A stretch of DNA of 8,475 nt from Rhodospirillaceae bacterium (GTDB lineage Bacteria > Pseudomonadota > Alphaproteobacteria > JABSOH01): positions 1 through 8,475 of the forward strand of contig JAHDDM010000042.1 of the NCBI GenBank assembly GCA_020629355.1, written 5' to 3'. A program made the position numbers and the translations under genes. The notes beneath the pieces were generated by a model. That model was given only the letters and a program-made list of their open reading frames with translations, was not told the DNA's origin and searched no databases. Below, one piece after another: positions 1-6,713 of the stretch. Numbering within the stretch: position 1 is the first letter of the stretch; the number at the start of each line of letters is the position of its first letter.

Positions 1-820
1 CGGCCTTTTCCACTAATGCCTCGTTGGTTGCAAGCACGCCTTTCGAGAGCAGCAAATTGTCTTCAAGTCCAACCCGAACATTGCCACCTGCCAGCACCGC
101 TGCGGCGACATAAGGCATTTGGCTACGCCCCAAACCAAAGGCCGAAAACGTCCAGCCTTCAGGGACATTATTCACCATCGCCATAAAAGTATTCAAGTCA
201 TCTGGCGCCCCCCACGGCACACCCATACAGAGCTGTACCAAGGCATCGGGTTGGAGACAGCCGTCTTGAACAAGCTGTTTTGCAAACCAGAGGTGCCCTG
301 TATCAAAGGCTTCTATTTCGGGTTTTACGCCAAGTTCGGTCATCATCCGCGCCATGGTCTGCAAAGTTCCTGGCGTGTTGGTCATCACATAATTGCTTTC
401 GGCGAAATTCATCGTGCCGCAATCGAGCGTACATATCTCTGGACGGCATTCGGCGATATGTGCCACCCGCGCCGTTGCGCCTATCATATCCGTGGATTCA
501 CTGAGCGGCAAAGGAGTCTCTGGATCACCAAACACGATATCCCCGCCCATCCCTGCCGTAAGGTTCAGAACAACATCGGTCTCAGAATCACGAATCCGTT
601 CCGTGACCTCGCGGTAATAGGCCAATTCGCGGGAGGGTACGCCCGTCTCTGGATCACGGACATGACAATGTACCACGGCAGCACCAGCCTTCGCCGCTGC
701 TATTGCACTATCGGCGATTTGCTGCGGGCTTCTAGGCACATACGGACTACGGTCTTGTGTCGCGCCTGATCCCGTAATTGCACAGGTAATAAACACTTCA
801 CGGTTCATGGCTAGAGGCAT
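1..820 (-). CDS. Beta-keto acid cleavage enzyme (BKACE, DUF849), 3' end cut by window edge
   Basis: Reading the minus strand from 820 gives 273 open codons to the window edge; the family is usually about 300-310 residues, so only the C-terminus is missing. BKACE enzymes condense a beta-keto acid with acetyl-CoA to give acetoacetate and a new CoA thioester, using a divalent metal in a cytoplasmic TIM barrel. Visible signatures are the N-terminal NREVFITCAITG strand, the metal-binding HCHVRDPETG segment (His51, His53), NLTAGMGG (86-93), the LDCGTMNFAE segment (132-141), FDTGHL (172-177), GVPWGAPDDL (200-209) and VRVGLEDN (248-255), where Glu253 matches the third metal ligand. The start at 820 is preferred over the in-frame ATG at 808 because GAGAG lies 8 bases upstream of it. 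Genome pipelines usually call this 3-keto-5-aminohexanoate cleavage enzyme, but that substrate is proven for only one clade. The extended similarity I recall to dehydrocarnitine-cleaving members makes carnitine breakdown a possible role. It is divergent from the ridA gene. Confidence 0.93.
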   Translation of the reverse strand, partial: MPLAMNREVFITCAITGSGATQDRSPYVPRSPQQIADSAIAAAKAGAAVVHCHVRDPETGVPSRELAYYREVTERIRDSETDVVLNLTAGMGGDIVFGDPETPLPLSESTDMIGATARVAHIAECRPEICTLDCGTMNFAESNYVMTNTPGTLQTMARMMTELGVKPEIEAFDTGHLWFAKQLVQDGCLQPDALVQLCMGVPWGAPDDLNTFMAMVNNVPEGWTFSAFGLGRSQMPYVAAAVLAGGNVRVGLEDNLLLSKGVLATNEALVEKA

Positions 821-835
821 GATAAGGACTCTCGA

Positions 836-854
836 ATATTGATTCCAACAATAT
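836..854. promoter_or_regulatory. Operator-like palindrome in the divergent control region
   Basis: ATATTG (836-841) and CAATAT (849-854) form a perfect 6-bp inverted repeat around 7 bases, which also contains a T-N11-A core typical of LysR-type regulator sites. It lies between the divergent BKACE gene (start 820) and ridA (start 900). A weak -35-like TTGATT (839-844) overlaps it on the plus strand, but no convincing -10 box follows at the right spacing. The position suggests joint control of both directions by one regulator, which is not encoded in the window. AT-rich palindromes of this size can arise by chance. Confidence 0.35.
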
Positions 855-899
855 CTTTATGTGATACCATCGAAAAGTATGGAACAAAAAGGAAAAATC

Positions 900-1241
900 A
901 TGATCGAGCGTCTGCATACTTCAGCCCGAATGAGCAAGATTGTCAAACACAATGATATAGTTTACCTGTGCGGTCAAGTCGGTAGCGGCACAACCGTCAC
1001 CGAACAGACTACGGATTGCCTATCGCGGGTGGACGCTTTATTGCTTGAGGCAGGATCGGACCGCACGAAAATATTACAGGCCATTGTTTGGCTGGCAGAC
1101 ATGGCAGATTTCGCGGAGATGAATGCAGTTTGGGATGCTTGGATACCCGAAGGCCATGCGCCAGCACGGGCTTGTGGCGAAGCAAGACTTGCCCGTGCAG
1201 CATTGAAAGTCGAGGTTATTATTACGGCTGTTTGTGATTAG
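900..1241 (+). CDS. RidA (YjgF/YER057c/UK114) family protein
   Basis: A 113-residue single-domain protein of the RidA superfamily, whose characterised members form cytoplasmic trimers and hydrolyse reactive enamine/imine intermediates such as 2-aminoacrylate. The sequence shows the family N-terminal strand with VYLCGQVG (21-28) and the C-terminal [13 protein letters not shown] segment (85-97). Arg90 aligns with the substrate-carboxylate arginine of E. coli RidA (Arg105). The glutamate of E. coli RidA that positions water (Glu120) aligns with Ile107 here, so classic 2-aminoacrylate deaminase activity is uncertain. ATG 900 is chosen because AAGGA sits 6 bases upstream and the resulting N-terminus ([15 protein letters not shown]) fits the family; the GTG at 861 and the ATG at 879 would add non-conserved residues. 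It is the first gene of a plus-strand run and is followed 83 bases later by the nucleoside transporter. Family assignment is firm; substrate is unknown. Confidence 0.9.
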   Translation: MIERLHTSARMSKIVKHNDIVYLCGQVGSGTTVTEQTTDCLSRVDALLLEAGSDRTKILQAIVWLADMADFAEMNAVWDAWIPEGHAPARACGEARLARAALKVEVIITAVCD

Positions 1242-1324
1242 GGTCTGAACTCACTAAATCCCTATTGCTCTGCTGCAAGAGACTGTGCTATGGCAGCAAT
1301 TTTCAAGGTTTGAGGGACTGAAAA

Positions 1325-2635
1325 ATGGATGTGATGTTTTCAAAAATAATGAGTTTGGTCGGAATGGCCGTCTTTATCGGTATCTGTTTCGGGCTTTCGA
1401 GTGATCGCGGTGCAGTAAAACACCGTGTTATTTACTGGGGAATCGGTCTTCAGGCTATTTTCGCTACGCTCATTTTAGGCATTCCCATGATTGGCCTGCC
1501 TGGTATTCTACAACCTGTATTTGCAGGAGTCACTGACTTCTTCAATGCTCTACTCACCTTCACCCAAGCTGGAACGCAATTCCTATTCGGTTCGTTCGCC
1601 AGCGACAAATATGGCTTTGTCTTCGCCCTTTCTGCACTGCCCACAATCGTGTTCCTATCTGCTCTGCTGAGTGTTCTATATCATCTTGGAATTATGCAGA
1701 AAATCGTTAAGGGCTTTGCTTGGATCATGTACAAGACCATGCGGATTTCTGGTGCTGAATCTCTATCTGCTGCGGCAAACGTCTTTGTGGGTCAAACCGA
1801 AGCGCCTCTTCTGGTGCGCCCCTTTGTCCCAAACATGACCAATTCTGAACTTTTCTGCCTGATGGTGGGCGGCATGACCACCGTTGCTGGCGGCGTGATG
1901 GCGGTGTATGTTGGTATGCTGTCTGGTTTCATTCCCGATATTGCAGGACATCTTTTGACTGCCAGTGTGCTTTCCGCACCAGCTGCGATCATGATTGCGA
2001 AGATTATGATTCCAGAAACAGGAACCCCTGAAAGTGCTGGAGATGTTCCCCAAGAAAAAAGCGAAAAGATTGATTACAACTTCATCGAAGCCGCAGCACG
2101 CGGGGCAACCGAAGGGATGCATTTGGCGTTCAACGTTGCAGCAATGTTGCTGGCATTTATCGCGCTGATTTTCATGCTGGATTCGATTCTGACCTCAATA
2201 GGCGACTTGGTTGGCTTTGGCAGCTGGGGTGCAGACATTGTTGCAGATGCGCTGAAGCAAAATGGCGAGGCCAAATTGACACTCGCGGTTATTCTATCGT
2301 GGCTCTTTGCACCAGTGGCGTTTCTGCTGGGTGTGCCTTGGGCAGAAGCTGGTGCAGCTGGCGCGCTTCTTGGCGAGAAAATTGCCATCAATGAATTTGT
2401 CGCCTACCTGCATCTCGCGGAAATTGGCACGGGACTTTCAGAGCGTACCGTACTTATCCTGTCTTATGCACTGTGTGGCTTTGCAAACTTTGCCTCTATC
2501 GCTGTTCTGATCGGAGGCATTGGCGCAATTGCACCAAAGCGCCGTGGTGATCTGGCACGGATGGGCTTTAAGGCCATTGCTGGCGGCTCAATGGCGGCCT
2601 TTATGACCGCATGTATTGCAAATATCTTTATCTAA
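1325..2635 (+). CDS. Concentrative nucleoside transporter (CNT/NupC family)
   Basis: A 436-residue inner-membrane protein, the normal length for bacterial CNT (TC 2.A.41) members, which import nucleosides with sodium ions or protons. The family hallmarks are in order: GQTEAPLLVRP (156-166), where Gln157, Thr158 and Glu159 correspond to base-binding residues of the Vibrio transporter; the CNT signature GxKxxxNEFVAY (350-361), with Glu357 expected to contact ribose; and CGFANFASI (384-392), with Asn388 and Ser391, followed by GGIGAIAP. Several long hydrophobic segments fit the CNT fold, with a short hydrophilic loop at about 230-252. The start is supported by GAGGGA 7 bases upstream. It lies 83 bases after ridA and its 3' end overlaps the kinase gene by 25 bases, so co-expression is likely. 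No clear terminator or promoter is seen in the 83-base gap. Family is certain; nucleoside preference cannot be read from the sequence. Confidence 0.93.
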   Translation: MDVMFSKIMSLVGMAVFIGICFGLSSDRGAVKHRVIYWGIGLQAIFATLILGIPMIGLPGILQPVFAGVTDFFNALLTFTQAGTQFLFGSFASDKYGFVFALSALPTIVFLSALLSVLYHLGIMQKIVKGFAWIMYKTMRISGAESLSAAANVFVGQTEAPLLVRPFVPNMTNSELFCLMVGGMTTVAGGVMAVYVGMLSGFIPDIAGHLLTASVLSAPAAIMIAKIMIPETGTPESAGDVPQEKSEKIDYNFIEAAARGATEGMHLAFNVAAMLLAFIALIFMLDSILTSIGDLVGFGSWGADIVADALKQNGEAKLTLAVILSWLFAPVAFLLGVPWAEAGAAGALLGEKIAINEFVAYLHLAEIGTGLSERTVLILSYALCGFANFASIAVLIGGIGAIAPKRRGDLARMGFKAIAGGSMAAFMTACIANIFI

Positions 2636-3573
2636 AATTGCGCCATAAGAAACTCATTCAGCAGGTATTGCCTCTTTGGGGATTTTCCCTCGAAGCAGAG
2701 GTAGACCTGCTGAATATTTCTGAAAACACCACCTTCAAGATTACACACCCTGAGGGACAGCACTATATCTTGCGTCTATACCGCACGGGACATCATTCCA
2801 AGGCCGCGATTGCTTCAGAACTGGCGTGGATGCAAGCACTGAACAATGATCACATATTGCCGACACCGAAGGTCATTGCTGGCATCAATGGTGCAGAGAT
2901 TCAACAATATGACGGCTCGTTTCTGGTGCTGTTTGAATTTCTTTCTGGTGATGAGCCGCAAATGGCGGATGATTTACGCCAGCCGTTTCAGCAGCTAGGC
3001 AAGCTTGCCGCGCGTACTCATCTGCATAGTCAAAACTGGCAAAGACCCAAAAATTTTACGCGCCCAACATGGGATGAAACCGCCGTTTTTGAGCCTGATC
3101 CGCTTTGGGGGCATTGGCGTACAGGGCCTAATGTCCAGCCCGAACATTGCCGTATTCTGGAAGCAGCACAGACACAGATACAAAAACGCCTGGCGCATTA
3201 TGGTAAAGCTCCAGAACGTTTTGGTTTGATCCATGCCGATATGCGGCTGGCAAATTTACTGGTGAATCAGGACACCACCCATGTTATCGACTTTGACGAT
3301 TGCGGTTTCAGCTGGTGGATGTATGACTTTGCCGCCGCCATTAGCTTCTTTGAGGATCATCCGCAAATTCCTGCCCTGAAACAGGCGTGGCTCTCAGGCT
3401 ATCAGACTATTCGGTCTTTAGAGCCAGAGGACATTGCCGAAATGGATACTTTGATTGTCTTGCGCCGAATGCATCTGCTGGGCTGGCTAGGCACTCATCA
3501 GGACACCGAAATATATACTGAACTCGCGCCACATTTTGCAGAAGGCACCGCAAAATTGGCGCAGGTTATATAG
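2611..3573 (+). CDS. APH-fold small-molecule kinase (COG2334 phosphotransferase)
   Basis: A 320-residue soluble protein of the aminoglycoside phosphotransferase/choline kinase fold, in the branch containing SrkA/YihE, type II homoserine kinases and hydroxylysine kinase. The N-lobe nucleotide-binding strands are around 39-75 (HYILRLYR, then Glu70 in the helix). The catalytic loop is HADMRLAN (208-215: His208, Asp210 as base, Asn215), and the metal-binding IDFDDCGF follows with Asp227. All catalytic residues look intact. The ATG at 2611 lies inside the transporter gene (25-base overlap) and lacks a strong Shine-Dalgarno sequence, so translation is probably coupled; TTG 2638 is an alternative start. 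The stop codon (3571-3573) lies inside the terminal TATAG of the downstream repeat. Next to a CNT importer, phosphorylation of the imported solute is a reasonable inference, but a homoserine or hydroxyamino-acid substrate cannot be excluded. Confidence 0.85.
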   Translation: MYCKYLYLKLRHKKLIQQVLPLWGFSLEAEVDLLNISENTTFKITHPEGQHYILRLYRTGHHSKAAIASELAWMQALNNDHILPTPKVIAGINGAEIQQYDGSFLVLFEFLSGDEPQMADDLRQPFQQLGKLAARTHLHSQNWQRPKNFTRPTWDETAVFEPDPLWGHWRTGPNVQPEHCRILEAAQTQIQKRLAHYGKAPERFGLIHADMRLANLLVNQDTTHVIDFDDCGFSWWMYDFAAAISFFEDHPQIPALKQAWLSGYQTIRSLEPEDIAEMDTLIVLRRMHLLGWLGTHQDTEIYTELAPHFAEGTAKLAQVI

Positions 3574-3758
3574 CCAGTCTCATATAAATTGGATACTTCC
3601 ATTTACCTAAGATTTTGATGCAGATAGGGGTAAAGGGCGAAATTGAGTACCGGATAATATCTTGATATATTTGAGGAACGGAGATGAGCGATTTGCCACT
3701 AGATGCGCAAAAGATAGGTAAATGGAGGTGTCCAATTGATTATGTGAGACTGGCTATA
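3569..3758. repeat. Outer palindrome of the left repeat, interrupted
   Basis: The left half (3569-3590) begins TATAGCCAGTCTCATATAA and the right half (3738-3758) ends GTGAGACTGGCTATA; they are near-perfect reverse complements. Removing the 143-bp insertion and one AATT duplication leaves exactly 43 bp, the same length as the intact palindromes at 3879-3921 and 8324-8366. Confidence 0.8.
3591..3733. mobile_element. 143-bp MITE-like insertion with inverted ends and AATT duplication
   Basis: The ends are imperfect inverted repeats of about 26-27 bp: GGATACTTCCATTTACCTA on the left and, read inward from the right, GGACACCTCCATTTACCTA, each continuing to a TTTTG. AATT is present directly on both sides (3587-3590 and 3734-3737), as expected for a 4-bp target duplication, although AATT is itself palindromic. 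The core contains GAGGA six bases before an ATG at 3684, which may be the translation start of a deleted transposase whose reading frame then runs into the right end. This suggests an internally deleted insertion sequence. The parent family is not identified; 4-bp duplications occur in several IS families. Confidence 0.7.
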
Positions 3759-3878
3759 GGAGCGCGACCGCGCGACCAGCGCGCATGCGCTGCCCCCGCG
3801 GAGCAGTTTTGTTGCGATGGTCGGCGGTAGAACCGCCGACAAGGCCGTAAGGCCGATGGGCGTGAGCGATGAAAGAGC
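3759..3878. repeat. GC-rich, hairpin-rich linker of the left repeat
   Basis: The linker contains a perfect tandem GCGCGACC (3762-3769 and 3770-3777), a 6-bp stem with 4-base loop (3777-3792), CCCCCGCGGAG, an 8-bp stem with 5-base loop (GTCGGCGG...CCGCCGAC, 3820-3840), GGCC-GTAA-GGCC (3843-3854) and then GGGCGTGAGCGATGAAAGAG. The right copy shares the flanking blocks but lacks the 8-bp stem and about 36 bases around it. Such dense stems suggest a structured DNA or RNA element; no known RNA family is recognised. Confidence 0.7.
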
Positions 3879-3921
3879 TATAGCCTATCTCATATGATCA
3901 AATTATATGAGATAGGCTATA
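3879..3921. repeat. 43-bp palindrome at the 3' end of matB
   Basis: TATAGCCTATCTCATAT pairs with ATATGAGATAGGCTATA around a short AT-rich centre. With GAGC before it and GCTC after it, the perfect arms reach 21 bp (3875-3925). In matB mRNA it would fold into a strong hairpin directly at the stop codon, followed by CUCUUUC, so it could act as a weak terminator or 3' stabiliser in addition to being a repeat. Confidence 0.85.
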
Positions 3922-5401
3922 GCTCAATAAACATATCCTGATATTCCTGTCGTAGCAGATTTTTTTGCACTTTACCCATGCTGTTGCGTGGCAATGACGC
4001 GACAGTCAGCAGTGTGCGCGGATGTTTGTACCGTGCGAGGCTCTTGTTTAGAGTTGCAGTTATTGCTTCAAGATCAATGGTTTCGTTTGGCTGTGCAACC
4101 AATACTGCAATGGCGGCCTCACCCAAGTCTGGATGCGGTATGCCAATAACCGCACTTTCGGCAACATTGGGTTGGTCATCAAGGACAGTTTCTATTTCTT
4201 TCGGGTAAATATTATAACCACCAGAGATAATCAGGTCTTTGTTGCGTCCAACAATGTGAAGATAGCCACGCTCATCAATCAAGCCCAAGTCTCCAGTGAT
4301 AAAGAAACCATCGGCGCAAAATTCTTCGGCGGTTTTCTCGGGCATCTGCCAATAGCCTTGAAAGACATTATCGCCGCGTACCTCGATAGAACCAATTTCG
4401 CCATTCGGTAAAGACGCGTGGGTTTCAGGATCAGCAACCCGTATCTCAATATCAGGCAGCGGGAAACCCACCGTACCCGCGCGGCGTTCACCGTCATAAG
4501 GATTCGAGGTATTCATGCTGGTTTCCGTCATGCCATAGCGTTCCAGAATCCTGTGTCCCGTGCGCTGTTCAAATTCGGTGTGGGTCTGCGACAATAGCGG
4601 CGCACTGCCAGAGATAAACAACCGAATATGCTGGCAGAGCTCTTTGCTGAAACGCGAATCAGCCAGTAGTCGCGTGTAGAAAGTCGGCACGCCCATCATG
4701 CAGGTGGCTTCGGGTATTCCGATATTGATTAGGGTGTCGATATCGAACTTAGGCATGAAAATCATGCTCCCACCCGCCAGCAACATAACATTACACGCCA
4801 CGAATAGGCCGTGAGTGTGAAAAATCGGCAGGGCATGAATCAAGACATCCTGTTCTGTGAATTGCCAATATTTCACCAGAGCCTGAGCATTGGAAAGTAA
4901 GTTTTTTTGGCTTAACATTACGCCTTTCGCACGGCCTGTCGTGCCAGAGGTATATAATAAAGCCGCCAGATCATCTTCAGACCGCGCCACCGTTTCAAAG
5001 GATATAGGATAGTCATTGCTGGCTTGAATGAGGCTTTCTAGGGTTTCGCAACGGCAATCGTGCTGAGATTCATGATCGGTGATCAGCAATTTTGCGCCGC
5101 TATCCGCGATAAAATAGCTAAGTTCATCGGATGTATAGGCGGTATTCAACGGTAAGAATACCAGCCCCGCCTGTACACAAGCCGCGTATAAAGCCAGAGC
5201 TTCTGGCGACTTCGTCACCTGAGCTGCAACACGGTCTCCAGCCACAAGGCCAATTTCGCAAAAGTAGTGTGCAAACTGTGCAGAAAGCTCAAGAAAGTCC
5301 TTGTGGCTCAAGCTGTTGCCATCAGGAAGATGCAGAAAAGGCGTGCACTGATCAATATGCGGTGCAAACAGGGCATCATATAAAGGATTAGAGAATGTCA
5401 T
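3917..5401 (-). CDS. matB: Malonyl-CoA synthetase (MatB), ANL superfamily
   Basis: A 494-residue cytoplasmic adenylate-forming ligase that should convert malonate, ATP and CoA to malonyl-CoA, AMP and pyrophosphate. The P-loop is YTSGTTGRAKG (150-160), the A5 motif ERYGMTET (287-294), the ATP ribose-binding ITGDLG (368-373), the hinge and A8 region GRNKDLIISGGYNIYP (385-400), and the catalytic Lys477 in NSMGK. MatB-specific features are Arg244 in VPTFYTRLL and Arg288 in ERYGMTET, matching arginines that bind the free carboxylate of malonate in characterised MatB proteins, plus the NTSNPYDGERRAGTVGFPLP segment (297-316). The start codon overlaps the dctM-type gene's stop by 4 bases (ATGA), so translation is coupled. 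The TAG stop is formed by the terminal TATAG of the adjacent palindrome, yet the length is close to normal (about 500). Substrate methylmalonate is also possible, as some MatBs accept it. Confidence 0.9.
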   Translation of the reverse strand: MTFSNPLYDALFAPHIDQCTPFLHLPDGNSLSHKDFLELSAQFAHYFCEIGLVAGDRVAAQVTKSPEALALYAACVQAGLVFLPLNTAYTSDELSYFIADSGAKLLITDHESQHDCRCETLESLIQASNDYPISFETVARSEDDLAALLYTSGTTGRAKGVMLSQKNLLSNAQALVKYWQFTEQDVLIHALPIFHTHGLFVACNVMLLAGGSMIFMPKFDIDTLINIGIPEATCMMGVPTFYTRLLADSRFSKELCQHIRLFISGSAPLLSQTHTEFEQRTGHRILERYGMTETSMNTSNPYDGERRAGTVGFPLPDIEIRVADPETHASLPNGEIGSIEVRGDNVFQGYWQMPEKTAEEFCADGFFITGDLGLIDERGYLHIVGRNKDLIISGGYNIYPKEIETVLDDQPNVAESAVIGIPHPDLGEAAIAVLVAQPNETIDLEAITATLNKSLARYKHPRTLLTVASLPRNSMGKVQKNLLRQEYQDMFIEL

Positions 5402-6711
5402 TGCATGGTTCCCATCATCAACTCAGGCAGCCAAGTTGCAATTGCAGGAAACAGGCACAGTAAGACAATGGCAACAATCATGCACAGCACAAAGGGAATA
5501 GAACCGCTGAGGATAGTCTTTAAGGAAATATCTGGTGCAATACCGTTGATCACATAAAGATTCAGCCCAACAGGTGGCGAGATTAAGCCAATTTCCATAT
5601 TGATGGTTAAGACAACCGCGAACCAAATTGGGTCAAAACCCGCATTGGTGATCACGGGCAATAAAATCGGTGCCGTCATCAAAATAACCGCAACGGGCGG
5701 CAGGAAAAACCCTGCAACCAGAAGGAATAGGTTAATCGCCAGCATCAAAACCCAGCGATTCACGTCAAGTGTTCCAATCCATTCCGCGATAGATTGCGTG
5801 ATGAACAGGCTCGAGAGCATATAGGAGAACACTCCAGCCGCAGCAATGATGAACAGGATCATAATGCTTTCTTTGCTGCTGTCTCGGAGGATATGCCATA
5901 ATGCACCAGGTTGCCAAAGCCTGTAGATAATCACCGCCATTAACAGACAGAGCAAAGCCCCTACGGCTGCGGTTTCCGAAGGCGTAGCAACCCCGCCATA
6001 CATGGCATAGAGAACCCCAAGAATAATCACAATAAAAGGCAGAACGCGCGGCAGAATTTCAAAGCGTTCTCGCCAGCTGTAATGCGTTGCAATAAGGGAT
6101 GTGCCGCCGCTTCGCCATGTCGAATAGATGGACCATGCCATGAACAGCCCAACCAGCATCAGACCAGGCAGAACCCCCGCGAGGAACAGCCGCCCGATAG
6201 AGGTCTCTGTGGCGACACCATAGACGATCATCGTGATGGAAGGCGGGATGAGAATCCCTAACGTGCCGCCAGCTGCAATAGAGCCTGCCGCGACACCATC
6301 GGGATAACCGCGTTTGCGCATTTCAGGAATCCCCATCTTGCCAATGGCGGCACAGGTGGCGGGGCTGGAACCAGACATAGCCGCAAATAACGCACATGCG
6401 CCAAGGTTTGAAATCACTAATCCGCCAGGGACACGGGTCAACCAACGCTCTAAGGATTCGTACAGATCTGCTCCAGCACGGGTTGAGGCAATAGACGATC
6501 CCATGATGATGAACATCGGGATGGAAAGTAGTGCAAAATTATCCAGCTTGCCAAAGAAAATCTCTGGCATGAGTTCCAAGGAACGCATCCCATCGAAGGC
6601 AATCAGGAAACCTGCCGCAACCAGCAACAGACCCAAGGCCACGGATATGCCAGAAAACAATACCAAAATGGTGACCAGAGCAACCAGACCACCAAGCAAA
6701 ATAGGATCCAT
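5398..6711 (-). CDS. matM: TRAP transporter large membrane subunit (DctM type), probable malonate importer
   Basis: A 437-residue inner-membrane protein with many hydrophobic helices, the usual length and profile for the DctM subunit that carries out sodium-driven transport of the solute delivered by the binding protein. Family hallmarks are SIPMFIIMGSSIA (63-75), AAMSGSSPATCAAIGKMGIPEM (111-132) with the GSSPAT re-entrant hairpin, and GGTLGILIPPS (148-158). A second repeat half contains LFLLVAGFFLPPVAVILMTAPILLP and INMEIGLISPPVGLNLYVI, as expected from the inverted two-fold design of the subunit. The start is 2 bases after the small-subunit stop and its TGA overlaps the matB start. The gene symbol follows the Sinorhizobium matPQMAB system, based on linkage to matB; family assignment is firm and the substrate is inferred. 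Confidence 0.93.
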   Translation of the reverse strand: MDPILLGGLVALVTILVLFSGISVALGLLLVAAGFLIAFDGMRSLELMPEIFFGKLDNFALLSIPMFIIMGSSIASTRAGADLYESLERWLTRVPGGLVISNLGACALFAAMSGSSPATCAAIGKMGIPEMRKRGYPDGVAAGSIAAGGTLGILIPPSITMIVYGVATETSIGRLFLAGVLPGLMLVGLFMAWSIYSTWRSGGTSLIATHYSWRERFEILPRVLPFIVIILGVLYAMYGGVATPSETAAVGALLCLLMAVIIYRLWQPGALWHILRDSSKESIMILFIIAAAGVFSYMLSSLFITQSIAEWIGTLDVNRWVLMLAINLFLLVAGFFLPPVAVILMTAPILLPVITNAGFDPIWFAVVLTINMEIGLISPPVGLNLYVINGIAPDISLKTILSGSIPFVLCMIVAIVLLCLFPAIATWLPELMMGTMQ

Positions 6712-6713
6712 GT

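Larger units (their letters stand above)
3569..3921. repeat. Composite palindromic repeat, left copy, with nested insertion
   Basis: This region fills the gap between the convergent kinase and matB genes and holds no credible gene. It starts with TATAGCC and ends with GGCTATA. Its layout is an outer palindrome (3569-3758, split by a 143-bp insertion plus a 4-bp duplication), a GC-rich linker (3759-3878), then a second 43-bp palindrome (3879-3921). The same palindrome-linker-palindrome plan, in reverse orientation, begins at 8324. The TA-rich TATAG ends recall Correia-type and other MITE elements that insert at TA, but I recognise no named family. Both ends supply stop codons to neighbouring genes. 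Confidence 0.85.

Noticed and set aside
516..657. A 13-bp direct repeat, GTCTCTGGATCAC, at 516-528 and 645-657
   Set aside because: Both copies encode an Asp-Pro-Glu-Thr segment in the BKACE protein, so it is a coding coincidence.
119..769. A 216-codon plus-strand open frame
   Set aside because: It lies fully antisense to the BKACE gene, has a composition unlike a folded protein (many His, Arg, Cys) and matches no family, whereas the minus strand gives a clear enzyme.
861..899. A longer RidA start at GTG 861 or ATG 879
   Set aside because: The added residues are not part of the family and ATG 900 has a well-spaced AAGGA.
1242..1324. A terminator between ridA and the transporter
   Set aside because: Only 4-5 bp stems with long loops are present, with no T-run, so transcription probably continues into the transporter gene.
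3684..3830. A 48-codon plus-strand open frame with GAGGA before its ATG
   Set aside because: It runs from the core of the 143-bp insertion through its inverted end, the palindrome and the GC-rich linker, stopping in a hairpin loop. Only the first few codons might be a relic of a transposase start.
3569..3921. A CRISPR array or a tRNA-like gene in the repeat region
   Set aside because: The repeats are paired palindromes with conserved linkers rather than short direct repeats with unique spacers, and no cloverleaf with an acceptor stem can be drawn.
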